Assembly (NCBI RefSeq): GCF_000282095.2 | Contig: NZ_AKKC02000004.1 | Coordinates: forward strand, 1,674,001-1,738,000 | DNA: 64,000 bases | Source: Rhizobium sp. CF080 | Lineage (GTDB): Bacteria; Pseudomonadota; Alphaproteobacteria; Rhizobiales; Rhizobiaceae | Reading direction: 5' to 3' | Shown here: in pieces, positions 1 to 8,654 of the stretch | How the letters are laid out: every line of letters begins with the position of its first letter | Numbering within the stretch: position 1 is the first letter of the stretch | Translations under genes and position numbers: made by a program | Notes under the pieces: model-generated | Told to the model about the DNA's origin: nothing | The model's database searches: none | The model's input: the letters and a program-made list of their open reading frames with translations, nothing else

Positions 1-1
1 G

Positions 2-301
2 CGCCCCCGGCTGCTGCCGACGATCATCAAGGAGGCACGCGCCGCAGGAGCGATAACGGTGCTGATTACCGATCTCAGCGCGGCGGCGAGCGCCAAGGCC
101 GCCAACCATGTGCTGCGATGCCGGTGCCAATCGCCCTCCCCCTTCAATTCCTTCGTCGCCGCCGTCACCATCATCAATTATCTCGCCTGGAGCGTATCGA
201 CGGCGATGGGCGAGGCAAGCCTTGCCCGGTTCGAAAAGATCGACCGGTTGGTGAAGCTGCTCGACGACGTATCGACCCCCCAGACCAGTATCGGCCGGTA
301 G
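2..301 (+). CDS. RpiR-family transcriptional regulator, C-terminal end (partial)
   Basis: This reading frame is already open at the left edge and ends at a TAG. The visible 99 residues look like the last part of a SIS (sugar isomerase) domain, the effector-binding domain of RpiR-type regulators: an alternating strand/helix segment with VLITDLSAAASAKAANHVL, then a helix-rich tail. The N-terminal HTH lies outside the window. RpiR proteins usually control neighbouring sugar or amino-compound catabolic operons, so this one may regulate the convergent operon that ends at 323, although that is inference. Other SIS-domain proteins cannot be excluded from so short a piece. Confidence 0.6.
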   Translation, partial: RPRLLPTIIKEARAAGAITVLITDLSAAASAKAANHVLRCRCQSPSPFNSFVAAVTIINYLAWSVSTAMGEASLARFEKIDRLVKLLDDVSTPQTSIGR

Positions 302-322
302 GCCGGCAAAGGCGGGCTTCGG

Positions 323-1039
323 TCAGGAAAATTTTTCGAGCACGTGCAGACGCGTCGGCGCCGCCCAGACGCCGGACTTGGACGTGGTCAGCTCGCACCT
401 GACGAGCGTCTCGGCAAGACCGACAGCCGCCGATACGCCATCGACTACCGGAATGCCGTGCGTGCGCTGCAGGTCGAGCGCAAATTCCGCCATGCCGGCA
501 CAGCCGAGCGAAACGCCCTCGGCACCCATGGCCAGCCCCTGGCGAATGAAGTCCGAAATCCGCTCGAACGCGCCGCTTTGCGGATTTTCCAGCTCAAGCA
601 CCGGAATGTCGGTCGCAAAGACCCGGCGGCAGCGGTGGCCGAAACCATAGCGGTGGATATTGTCCTCGATGACCGGCGCCGAGCGGGAAAGCGTCGTCAC
701 TACGCAGAAGCTGTGCGCCACGAGGCTGACGGCATGGAACGAAGCCTCGCCGATGCCGATCACCGGTCTGGCTGCAATCGCCCTCGCCGCATCCAGCCCG
801 GTATCGTCGAAACATGCGATGATATGGGCATCAGCACCATCGCGTTCGGCGGCAACGATTTCTTTCAGCAGGCCTGGCACCGAAAGCGCCCCGTCAAAGG
901 GGCCTTCGATCGCTTCCGGCCCGCTTCCCGGCTGCCGGCCGATGATTTCCGTGTCACGGCCGGCAACGGCGCGCGCCGCGGCCGTGATGCGCTGCGTCAT
1001 CGACGCAGTCGTATTGGGATTGATGAAGGCAATGCGCAT
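323..1039 (-). CDS. Asp/Glu/hydantoin racemase family protein
   Basis: This 238-residue protein opens with the family-typical MRIAFINPNTT. It has the two cysteine regions expected of the cofactor-independent racemase fold: ACFDDTG at about residue 75 and GCAGMAEF at about residue 179. Family members racemise hydantoins, aspartate or glutamate, or act as isomerases, by two-cysteine acid/base chemistry in the cytoplasm. It is the last gene of the minus-strand operon that begins at 7686 and lies 30 bp after the NMT1-like binding protein gene. That context suggests processing of an imported hydantoin or amino-acid derivative. The exact substrate cannot be told from the sequence. Confidence 0.8.
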   Translation of the reverse strand: MRIAFINPNTTASMTQRITAAARAVAGRDTEIIGRQPGSGPEAIEGPFDGALSVPGLLKEIVAAERDGADAHIIACFDDTGLDAARAIAARPVIGIGEASFHAVSLVAHSFCVVTTLSRSAPVIEDNIHRYGFGHRCRRVFATDIPVLELENPQSGAFERISDFIRQGLAMGAEGVSLGCAGMAEFALDLQRTHGIPVVDGVSAAVGLAETLVRCELTTSKSGVWAAPTRLHVLEKFS

Positions 1040-1069
1040 CGTTTCGGATACTCCAGAGACCAGGTTGGG

Positions 1070-1975
1070 TCAGGCGGCCACGAAGGCTGCCGTCGGGCGC
1101 GTGTCGATGAGATCGCCGTAGGCGATCGGCGCCTCTGTGAGCTGACCGTCGGCAATACCCTGCTGCCAGCGAGCATAGGCGTCGGGATCGATCCGCGGCG
1201 TTGTCCACATGCCGTTGGCCCGATAGATGTCGGCAAGCCTGACGAGCAGGTCCGGCGAGAATTTCGGGAATGTCTTTGCCAGAAAGTCGCGGTACCCCTC
1301 GGCTTCATTGGCCAGAATCCATGCCATGCCCCGTCCGAGCGCCCTTGAGAACCGGGTCTGGGTGTCCAGCCGCGCATCGTCGCTCTCGCCTTCGGCATAA
1401 TAGACGCTCCACGGCACGTTGCCGCCGGTGATGGGGAGCTCGGCGACGACATGGACGCCGGTCTTCGATGCAAGCGTGACGGCGGACGGATAGTCGATCA
1501 CCAGATAGTCGCCCATGCCCCCCGCGAAGAGATCGGACAGCATCTTGCCGTCGAGATCCTGGACGAAATTGACCGTCAGCGGATCGACGCCGTTTTCGCG
1601 CAGCAAAAGCTTGGTGAATAGGCCGACGCTTGCGCCATTGCTGCCCTTCATCGAGATCGTCTTGCCGGGCACGGCTCGCCAGTCGAAATCCCCGGGCTGT
1701 TCGCGGCCGAGGATGGCCAGGGGCGCGCGGGCGGCAACCTGTGCAAACGGCGTATAACGTTTGCTGCGGCCATGGAACATCGACGGGACCCAGATGCCGC
1801 CAAGCGCAGCATCGGCCTTGGCCGAGCCGATGTCGCTGAGCACCAGATCCCAGGGAGATGGAACGCTTGCCGTGACGCCCAGCCCCTCTTCTTCAAAGAA
1901 GCCTTGCCAGACCGCGACATATTCGGGCAGGTAGTTGAGGCTGTGCCCGGTCGCCGAGACGTGGAAATTCTGCAT
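1070..1975 (-). CDS. NMT1/THI5-like ABC substrate-binding protein without signal peptide
   Basis: This 301-residue protein has the two-lobed NMT1/THI5-like (TauA/SsuA-type) binding-protein layout: an N-terminal SLNYLPEYVAVWQGFFEEEG stretch, where these proteins usually begin the mature domain, and a later DYLVIDYPSAV hinge region. The ATG at 1975 follows an AGGAG that overlaps the stop of the ATPase gene. The start gives no signal peptide, so either it is cytoplasmic or its export is lost. It sits inside an operon that already has its own sugar-type binding protein. It could be a THI5-like enzyme or a sensor rather than a transporter part; I cannot decide. Confidence 0.65.
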   Translation of the reverse strand: MQNFHVSATGHSLNYLPEYVAVWQGFFEEEGLGVTASVPSPWDLVLSDIGSAKADAALGGIWVPSMFHGRSKRYTPFAQVAARAPLAILGREQPGDFDWRAVPGKTISMKGSNGASVGLFTKLLLRENGVDPLTVNFVQDLDGKMLSDLFAGGMGDYLVIDYPSAVTLASKTGVHVVAELPITGGNVPWSVYYAEGESDDARLDTQTRFSRALGRGMAWILANEAEGYRDFLAKTFPKFSPDLLVRLADIYRANGMWTTPRIDPDAYARWQQGIADGQLTEAPIAYGDLIDTRPTAAFVAA

Positions 1976-1984
1976 GATGTTCGT

Positions 1985-3145
1985 TCACTCCTGGTCCAGG
2001 AAAATGCGATCGCCGTTGTCGATATCGAACCACAGGACATCGTTCGCCTGGTAATCCAGCGAACACAGTTCGCCGATCTTGACCTTCGGGTTTCCAGAGA
2101 CCCGGACGAAGACGAGATCGTGTTCAAGCAACCGCTGGTCATTGTGTTCCTCGCCGGTCATCAGCCGGCAACCGATCACCGTCTCCGCGCCGAGGCGCTC
2201 GACGACCGCCACCTGTGCCGGCAGGCGCCCTTCCCCGGCCGGGTGAAGGGAAAGCTTTTCGGGTCTCACCCCGAATGTCATATGCCGTCTTGAGGGGAAC
2301 GGCGCTGCATGGTCGACAGCGAGCTTGCCCGAAAGCTGAAGCGCGTCGTTGTTGACCGAAGCCGGAATGAGGTTCATCGGGGGCGACCCCACGAAACGCG
2401 CGACGAAGGTATTGGCGGGATGGTCATAGATCTCGTCCGGCGTATCGACCTGCTGGACGATGCCCTTGTTCATCACGATGATGCGCGTCGCCATGGTCAT
2501 GGCCTCGACCTGGTCGTGCGTCACGTAGACGAAGGTCTTGCCGACCTTGTGATGCAGAGCGGAGATTTCCGAACGCATCTGCGTGCGCAGCTTGGCATCC
2601 AGGTTGGAAAGCGGCTCGTCGAGCAAATAGAGGTCCGGATTGCGCACCAGCGCGCGGGCAAGCGCGACGCGCTGGCGCTGCCCGCCCGACAGGCTTGCAG
2701 GGCGTCTGTCGAGCAGGGGCTCAAGCTCCAGCTGGCGGGCGATGCTGAGCGTCCGCTCGGCGATATCCGCCCGCTTCATCAGCCGATGGCGGGCGACGAT
2801 GTTGACGATCGGCAGATGGTACCACTTGCGAAACGCGTCCATGACCAGCGGAAACGCGATATTCTCGCGGACCGTCATATGCGGGTAGAGCGCATAAGTC
2901 TGGAAGACGAAGGCGACGCCGCGCTTTTTCGGCTCCCAATCGTTGGCAACGGATCCGTCGAACAGCAGGTCCCCGGAGGTAATGTCGCTGAGCCCGGCGA
3001 TCATGCGCAGCAGCGTCGACTTTCCGCAGCCGGAGGGGCCGAGCAGGACCAGGAACTCGCCGTCATGGATATCGGCGTTGAAGGCGTTGATCACGCTGTG
3101 ATCGCCAAAGGTCTTGGAGACTTTATTGAACGTCAAGGCGGGCAT
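1985..3145 (-). CDS. ABC transporter ATPase, UgpC/MalK type
   Basis: This is a 386-residue ATP-binding subunit with Walker A GPSGCGKS at residues 36-43, Q-loop Gln82, signature LSGGQ at 152-156, Walker B LYLLDEP at 172-178 and a C-terminal TOBE/MalK-like regulatory region. It would energise the permease pair encoded immediately upstream at 3149-4887. An unusual insertion of about 17 residues (KWYHLPIVNIVARHRLM) lies at about 107-123 between the Q-loop and the signature, where MalK homologues usually have a short linker. Adjacent genes are spaced by only a few bases, so it is co-transcribed. Confidence 0.9.
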   Translation of the reverse strand: MPALTFNKVSKTFGDHSVINAFNADIHDGEFLVLLGPSGCGKSTLLRMIAGLSDITSGDLLFDGSVANDWEPKKRGVAFVFQTYALYPHMTVRENIAFPLVMDAFRKWYHLPIVNIVARHRLMKRADIAERTLSIARQLELEPLLDRRPASLSGGQRQRVALARALVRNPDLYLLDEPLSNLDAKLRTQMRSEISALHHKVGKTFVYVTHDQVEAMTMATRIIVMNKGIVQQVDTPDEIYDHPANTFVARFVGSPPMNLIPASVNNDALQLSGKLAVDHAAPFPSRRHMTFGVRPEKLSLHPAGEGRLPAQVAVVERLGAETVIGCRLMTGEEHNDQRLLEHDLVFVRVSGNPKVKIGELCSLDYQANDVLWFDIDNGDRIFLDQE

Positions 3146-3148
3146 GGA

Positions 3149-3985
3149 TTATCCCTTTACGGCGCCAGCCGTCAGACCGGCCACGATCTTGCGCTGGATA
3201 AGAAGGAAAAAGACGATGGCGGGAAGGCTGAAGACCAGGGCCGCGCCAAGTACGGCGGACATCGGTGTTTCATATTGCCCGACGAAGGAGGCGAGACCGA
3301 CACTTGCCGGCCAAAGGGCCCGATCCATGAGGAAGGTCGAGGCAAACAGAAACTCGTTCCAGCCTGCAAAGAAGGACACCACCGCCGCCGCCGCGATGCT
3401 CGGCATGATCAGCGGCAGAATGATCATGGTCAGCACGCTGAACCGCGGACAATTGTCGATGATCGCGGACTCCTCTATCTCGTAGGGCACGGCATCCATT
3501 GCCCCCTTGAGCACGAAACACGCCACTGGCAGCGAGAACCCCACATTCGCCAGGATTAGCCCCCAAAGACTGTTCAGGAGGCCGAAGGTGATGAACATCG
3601 CATAAAGCGGCACCAGGATCAGCGCTTCGGGAACGACCTGGGTCATGAACAGCAGAAACCCGACCAGGCCGCGTCCATGGAACTTGAAACGGCTCAGGGC
3701 GTAACCCGCGAGCGCGCCGAGTGTCAGGCTCAAAATGGTGCCGCCCGAGGCGATCAGCAGCGTGTTGAACAGCCAGCGGCCGATCGGAACATTGCCGAGC
3801 TCGGTTACCAGATCCGGCAAATGCTGCAGCTGCGGCCAGGCGACCTGGCCGGTTCCGTAAAGCTGGGAATTGACGTTGAGCGCAGTGGCCGCCATCCAGT
3901 AGACCGGGAAGCCGGCAAGCACGACCAGAGTTCCGATCAGCGTATATCGCAGCGCCTTCATGGCGAGTCTTCGGGGTGTCATCAT
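3149..3985 (-). CDS. Carbohydrate-type ABC permease, MalG/UgpE-like
   Basis: This 278-residue membrane protein has about six hydrophobic segments, a cytoplasmic EAA-like loop near the second half (EIEESAIIDNC...LPLIMPS) and the C-terminal VAGLTAGAVKG signature typical of MalG-type permeases. It should be the second inner-membrane subunit of the importer, paired with the upstream MalF-like gene, which it overlaps by 4 bp (ATGA). It is followed 3 bp later by the ATPase gene. The substrate is unknown; the family moves sugars, glycerol phosphates and also some amide compounds. Confidence 0.88.
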   Translation of the reverse strand: MMTPRRLAMKALRYTLIGTLVVLAGFPVYWMAATALNVNSQLYGTGQVAWPQLQHLPDLVTELGNVPIGRWLFNTLLIASGGTILSLTLGALAGYALSRFKFHGRGLVGFLLFMTQVVPEALILVPLYAMFITFGLLNSLWGLILANVGFSLPVACFVLKGAMDAVPYEIEESAIIDNCPRFSVLTMIILPLIMPSIAAAAVVSFFAGWNEFLFASTFLMDRALWPASVGLASFVGQYETPMSAVLGAALVFSLPAIVFFLLIQRKIVAGLTAGAVKG

Positions 3986-4887
3986 CGAGACATCCTCTTC
4001 ATGCGGCGTTGTTCGACAGTGTAGTGGATGGCCGCCACCATCAGCGCCAGTGCGAGGCCGACCGCGCCGTAAGCGCTGGCCATTCCCAGTTCATGGCCTT
4101 CGAATGCCGTCTGGCGGAGCTTGACGACAAGGGTGCTGGTCGAACCGAGCGGACCGCCCCCGGTCAAAAGGTAGATGATATCGAAGCGGCGGATGGACCA
4201 GACGGCGACCAGAAGGGCGGCGAGCTGGATCGAGGGACGGATATGCGGCAGTGTCACGGCACGGAAGGTGCTAATCCCATCGGCGCCATCGATCCTGGCG
4301 GCTTCGCGCACTTCCTGCGGCACGGATTGGAGGGCTGCCAGCACGACCAGCATCACAAATGGAGCGACCTGCCAGACCGTGACGGCAAGAACCGAGCCGA
4401 GCGCATAATCGGTGCTGGTCAGCCACGAGAAGCGACCGATGCCGAGCAGTTCGGTGATGCGATTGAAGACGCCGGACCGCTCGTTGTACATCCACAACCA
4501 GATCAGCGACGCAGCCACGCCCGGCACGGCCCAGCCGAACAGCAGGATGGCCCGCACGACCGCCCGCCCCTTGAACGGACGATCGATGGCAAGTGCGGCC
4601 ACGACACCGAGCGCGACGCCGATCACGACGGTCAGAACGGTGTAAGTCAGGGTTGCCTTCAGGGAGAGATAGAAGGCCGGATCTTCGATCAGCCGTTCGT
4701 AGTTGCCGAGGCCGATGAACCGGCCTCGGTTGGGATTGACGATCCGGGTGTTGGTCAGGCTCATGTACATCTGCCGCGACAACGGCCAGAACATGAAGAC
4801 CATCAGGTAGATCATGGGCGGAAGAATGAAGGCATAGGGCAGCAATCTGGCCATGCCGCTCCTGTTTTTCAGGCCACTCACGCTCAC
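3982..4887 (-). CDS. Carbohydrate-type ABC permease, MalF/UgpA-like
   Basis: This 301-residue integral membrane protein has an EAA loop (EVREAARIDGADG...LPHIRPSI) and six predicted hydrophobic spans. I use the GTG at 4887, which follows GAAGGGAG. A longer frame to 4980 would run into the coding end of the binding-protein gene and lacks a ribosome binding site. It forms the importer with the next two genes and the binding protein encoded upstream. The 4-bp overlap with the next permease shows translational coupling. Confidence 0.87.
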   Translation of the reverse strand: MSVSGLKNRSGMARLLPYAFILPPMIYLMVFMFWPLSRQMYMSLTNTRIVNPNRGRFIGLGNYERLIEDPAFYLSLKATLTYTVLTVVIGVALGVVAALAIDRPFKGRAVVRAILLFGWAVPGVAASLIWLWMYNERSGVFNRITELLGIGRFSWLTSTDYALGSVLAVTVWQVAPFVMLVVLAALQSVPQEVREAARIDGADGISTFRAVTLPHIRPSIQLAALLVAVWSIRRFDIIYLLTGGGPLGSTSTLVVKLRQTAFEGHELGMASAYGAVGLALALMVAAIHYTVEQRRMKRMSR

Positions 4888-4915
4888 ATCAGTCTCCCTT
4901 CTTGATGCGACGTTC

Positions 4916-6175
4916 TCAGAATTGCTTGTCGATGGCTGACTGAGCTTCGGCGAGCGCCGTCTTCGGATCGGCATTCGCAAGGATGACCTTTTCGACGGCT
5001 TGCATCACGAAACGCATGATTTGTGCCGTTTCGACTTCATATCCCTTGATCAGCGTGCTGCGGGAGGTTTCGGCGAGCTTGACGAAGGTCGGTGCCCAAG
5101 GGTTGGCCTTGGAGTAGACGTCGCTGACGGGCACGTCGGTTGCAAGCGCATCCGGGCCTGATGCGTCACGCAGAGCCTGCTGACCGACGGGACCGACCAA
5201 CCACTTGACGAAGGCGATCGCTTCCTTGTGATGTTTGCCGTGGGAGCTCACGCCGACGAAGATCTGCTGATGCGCGCCGGGGTTCTTGAACGGCATCGGA
5301 GCGGCATAAAGATCTCCGGACTGAAGGGCACCGCCGGAGGCGATATTGAGAGTGCCGCCGGAATTGTCGATCGAGAAGGCCGCATGCTTTTCCTTGAAGC
5401 GCGTGCGCTGCGTCGGAAAACTGTCGCCGATGGGCATGATGCCGGCGTCGTAAGTCTTCTTGAAAGCCGTGATGGCGGCGACGGCTTCCGGGGTATTGAT
5501 CGTCAGCTTGCCGTTTGCATCGACCCAGTTGACGCCGTAGCCATAGGCCCAGCTCTGGAAATCCATGAACCAGCCCGAAAAATCGTTGATCTGGTGGCGG
5601 GCTGTAAAGCCGATCACGCCCGGAGTTGCGGCAGATGCAGCCTTGGCGGAGGAAATGAGCTCATCCACCGTCGTCGGCACCTTGGCATTGGCGGCATCGA
5701 TCAGCGGCTTGTTATAGATCAGGGCATAAACCGCCCGCTGCCAGGCGACGCCGAGACGCTTGCCGTCGACCACGCCGTTTTCATTGGTCTTGTTCAGCTT
5801 GGTGCCGTCGGCTGCGGCCGAAAGGTCGACAAGGAAGCCTGCATCCGCAATGGCGTAGAACAGGCCTTCCTGCATCATCGCCACATCCGGCCCCTGGCCT
5901 GCGCCCATTTCGGTCGTCAGCTTGTCAGCGAATTCCGCTGACGGAATGGCTTCCTGCTCGAGCGTGATGTTCGGATTGGCTTCCTGGTACTTGGCGACTG
6001 CTGCCCAGAGGTTCTTGCCGCGCAAGGCGTCAAGCCATTGGGAATTGGCCAGTTTCAGCGTGACCTTCTCGCTCGATTGGGCACGAGTTTCGCTTGCACC
6101 GAGCCCGACGGTAAATGCGAGCGCTGCAACGGCTGCCGTAGCCAGCAGCTTCCGGCGACGAATCCTATCAAACAT
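4916..6175 (-). CDS. Extracellular substrate-binding protein, family 1
   Basis: This 419-residue periplasmic binding protein starts at the ATG at 6175 (GGAGAA upstream) with MFDRIRRRKLLATAAVAALAF and a probable cleavage after ETRAQ. The arginine-rich n-region could direct Tat or Sec export. The mature part resembles family-1 (sugar/glycerol-phosphate type) receptors, including a GQGPDVAMMQEG segment. It is the dedicated receptor of the MalFGK-like importer encoded just downstream. A longer upstream frame exists but reads through intergenic sequence. The ligand is not predictable from sequence; the M24-fold hydrolase encoded upstream suggests an N-containing compound. Confidence 0.87.
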   Translation of the reverse strand: MFDRIRRRKLLATAAVAALAFTVGLGASETRAQSSEKVTLKLANSQWLDALRGKNLWAAVAKYQEANPNITLEQEAIPSAEFADKLTTEMGAGQGPDVAMMQEGLFYAIADAGFLVDLSAAADGTKLNKTNENGVVDGKRLGVAWQRAVYALIYNKPLIDAANAKVPTTVDELISSAKAASAATPGVIGFTARHQINDFSGWFMDFQSWAYGYGVNWVDANGKLTINTPEAVAAITAFKKTYDAGIMPIGDSFPTQRTRFKEKHAAFSIDNSGGTLNIASGGALQSGDLYAAPMPFKNPGAHQQIFVGVSSHGKHHKEAIAFVKWLVGPVGQQALRDASGPDALATDVPVSDVYSKANPWAPTFVKLAETSRSTLIKGYEVETAQIMRFVMQAVEKVILANADPKTALAEAQSAIDKQF

Positions 6176-6249
6176 ATCTGTTCTCCATCTGGTTTTTTTA
6201 TTTGGCGGTTTCTTATCGGCATTTTGGCATTCACGGATCAGGCAGCGCG

Positions 6250-7686
6250 TCAGGAACCCGCTTTCACACGATGCACTGCAAGCGGAGTATGGTGGCTGAG
6301 ATTTTCGCTCCCCGTATCGGTGACGAGGTAGCAGTCGCCGACATTGCATCCGGCGACCTCGGGCTCGAGCCATTGAGAGTGGAGGACGAAGGTCATGCCT
6401 TCTTCAAGCTTGTCGTGGTTGTTCGACTGGATGTTGTAGTTGTTGAACTTCACCATCGAGACGGAATGTCCGACATTGGGATTGTGAGGCCCGAGCGTCG
6501 CCGGATAGACATGCATCAGCTTGCGGCCCTGGCGCTCCCAATCCGGATCGACGACATGCTTTCGCGGGATCAGGCGCGGCTTGCCGTCATCGTCGGACAC
6601 CCAGTTATAGGGCATCGTACGGCTGTCGTGGGACGAAAGGTAGCCGCGAGCGATGTAGGGTTCAAAGGAGGCGTTGGCGAGGTCGGAAATGATCGCGCCC
6701 GGCTTGATCAGCGCGGCCGCCTTCTCGACACCCTCGGCGCACATCTGCAGCACCTCTTCCTGCTTGTCGGTAATGTCGCCGACCGCGATCATACGGGCGA
6801 TCTGGGCCGTATAGCCCTGATAGATCACCGCCGAAATATAGAGATTGATGATGTCGCCGGTGCGCACCACGTGGCCGTAAGGCTTGCCGCAATGGGTGCC
6901 GTATTGGTTGATGCCGATCTGGTAGCCGTCGCCGCTCTCCCCGCCTCGCGCCATCTGGGCATAGGTGAACGCGGCGTAGATTTCATGATCGGTCACGCCG
7001 GGTTTGGTGACATGGTAAGCCGCCTCTATGCCGATGCTGGCCAGCTGGGCCGCCGCCCGTACCACCGCCTGCTCGCGCTTCGAACGCACCTTCTGCATGC
7101 GGTCGATGATCGAGCTTGCCTGCACGAACGAACTCTTCGGCAGACGTTTGCCGAGACCATTCCAGTAACCGGCGGAAGTCGCATCCCCGATCAGGCCGAT
7201 CTGCGCGGACGAAAAGCCTTCGCGTTCCAGGAAGAAACCAACGGCCTCGACCACCTTGTCGACTGTCTTGCCGGGGCGATTATAGGTCTCGCGGCCCCAG
7301 GTGCCCACCTGCCAGATGTCCTCGACCAGCACAGCCTCGCCGGCCGGCGGCAGCAGGACGGAACTGCTGAAGATGGAAAACAGCGTCAGCGGCTTGTCTT
7401 CGTCGGTCGGGACCACCAGCACGCCTTCGCGTGCCCAGTCGCACATATAGCGGAGGTATGAGTTGGAAACGCGGTAGGAACCGATGGAATCCGCATGGAC
7501 AAGCATGACGTCATGCCCTGCGACGGTCGCCTCGCGCCGAATGCGGCGCAGCCTGTCGACGAACTCGCTTTCCGGGAGCGGACCGACCGGCTCGAACTCG
7601 AAACTCGGGCTGAAACCGTCCAGCAGGCGCTCGAAGCGCATATCACCATGCTGAAAGGGGTGGCTTGGACGAGCTTGGGCGGTCAT
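6250..7686 (-). CDS. M24 (pita-bread fold) hydrolase, creatinase/Xaa-Pro-peptidase-like
   Basis: This 478-residue protein has an N-terminal creatinase-like domain and a C-terminal M24 domain (from about residue 190) with landmarks such as VRSKREQAVVRAAAQL, KPGVTDHEIYAAF and HNPNVGHSVSM. The ATG at 7686 follows GAGAAG; an ATG at 7698 lacks a ribosome site. The usual metal ligands look substituted: the two Asp positions read NLYISAV and YTAQIAR, and the EPG glutamate is His in FVLHSQW. This points away from a metallo-aminopeptidase and towards a creatinase-like metal-free enzyme or an inactive homologue. It is the first gene of the operon running to 323. Confidence 0.8.
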   Translation of the reverse strand: MTAQARPSHPFQHGDMRFERLLDGFSPSFEFEPVGPLPESEFVDRLRRIRREATVAGHDVMLVHADSIGSYRVSNSYLRYMCDWAREGVLVVPTDEDKPLTLFSIFSSSVLLPPAGEAVLVEDIWQVGTWGRETYNRPGKTVDKVVEAVGFFLEREGFSSAQIGLIGDATSAGYWNGLGKRLPKSSFVQASSIIDRMQKVRSKREQAVVRAAAQLASIGIEAAYHVTKPGVTDHEIYAAFTYAQMARGGESGDGYQIGINQYGTHCGKPYGHVVRTGDIINLYISAVIYQGYTAQIARMIAVGDITDKQEEVLQMCAEGVEKAAALIKPGAIISDLANASFEPYIARGYLSSHDSRTMPYNWVSDDDGKPRLIPRKHVVDPDWERQGRKLMHVYPATLGPHNPNVGHSVSMVKFNNYNIQSNNHDKLEEGMTFVLHSQWLEPEVAGCNVGDCYLVTDTGSENLSHHTPLAVHRVKAGS

Positions 7687-8138
7687 TGGGCTTCTCATTT
7701 AGCAGATACCGATGAACCTAGATTATATCTGAAAATTAATTTGCATAGTCCATCGAACGATCATTTGACGACCAAACTGCCCCCAAAACGGGCATTTGAA
7801 AAAACGAGGCAGAATCACGCTCGAAAGGACTCAAGGACGAGCATTGGGTGGGGATCATTTCTCTCGGCTGATCAATGACATCCCTGGATTTCCAGGGTCA
7901 GACAAAGGCAAAAAAAGTAACTTCACCTGTGAAAAATCGACACCGACAGCGCAAAGGCAAGCTCATCGTTTAGTCACAGCAGAGGACTGCCGCGATAACT
8001 CGGCAACGCCGATATATGAAAAAAAAATTCCATACCTTGCTTGGTCAGCACGGCCGGGGACGGTTTGAGCAGAACGGCGGTTTGTCGGCCTGCGTCAGGA
8101 CGCCAGTTATGCTCGGTAAAGCAGAACGTTTCGCGTAG
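7687..8138. other. AT-richer intergenic region with a short hairpin
   Basis: This stretch of about 450 bp between the M24 operon and a kinase remnant has no convincing gene. Its right part is rich in A runs. CCCTGG (7882-7887), a 4-base loop and CCAGGG (7892-7897) form a perfect small hairpin that may be a terminator or debris. The short open frames here show no recognisable protein. Confidence 0.45.
7722..7727 (-). promoter_or_regulatory. Possible -10 element for the M24/ABC operon
   Basis: On the minus strand the sequence reads TATAAT about 35 bp before the M24 start codon, inside an AT-rich stretch that contrasts with the GC-rich genes. No good -35 hexamer is seen 17 bp upstream, so this is only a weak promoter candidate. 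Confidence 0.3.
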
Positions 8139-8654
8139 GTCTACGGTTTCGTGCGGCAATCGGGGGGTCGGATCGAAATAGAATCGGAACCGGGCAAGGG
8201 AACGACCGTCTTCCTGTACTTTCCACGGCTGGCTCCAACGGAAATACCTGCTGAGACTTTCGCGACCAGGGTGTTGGATCGTGGCAATGAGCACATTCTT
8301 GTTGTCGAGGATGATACGATGGTTCGCGAATTCGCTGAAGGCACACTCATTTCTCTCGGGTACTCCGTAACATGTGCGGCCGACGCAACCGAAGCGTTGC
8401 GGGTACAAGAAACAGACGGCCCATTCGATTTGGTTTTCTCAGACATGGTTATGCCCGGGGCGATTGATGGCCGCGCTCTGGCCACAGAAGTTATGAAGCA
8501 ATATCCGATGCTCCCCTTCGTCCTGACGACCGGTTATGCGGATGTCGAAAGCATCGGCGCTGAATCGAGATTCCGGCCATTGGTCAAGCCCTATTCGCGG
8601 TGGCAGCTTGCGGAGGCGCTTCGGGAGGCGATTGACGCTTCGGGTGATCACTAA
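8139..8654 (+). pseudogene. 3' remnant of a hybrid histidine kinase (ATPase G2 box plus receiver)
   Basis: Directly after an in-frame TAG the frame reads VYGFVRQSGGRIEIESEPGKG, the G2-box end of a histidine-kinase ATPase domain. It continues into a receiver domain with ILVVEDD, a phosphoacceptor in LVFSDMVMPG, the Thr region VLTTGY and the conserved Lys in LVKPYS. The sensory, dimerisation and main ATPase parts are absent upstream, so the gene is truncated at its 5' side. A receiver-like peptide could still be made from the GTG at 8151, but there is no ribosome binding site to support it. It marks the edge of a decayed region. Confidence 0.7.

Noticed and set aside
2309-3559. 416-residue open frame on the plus strand
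   Set aside because: It lies opposite the ATPase and permease genes; the protein is rich in Arg, His and Gly without domain signatures.
6202-7461. 419-residue open frame on the plus strand
   Set aside because: It mirrors the M24 gene on the other strand, has the base pattern of an antisense shadow and no family features.
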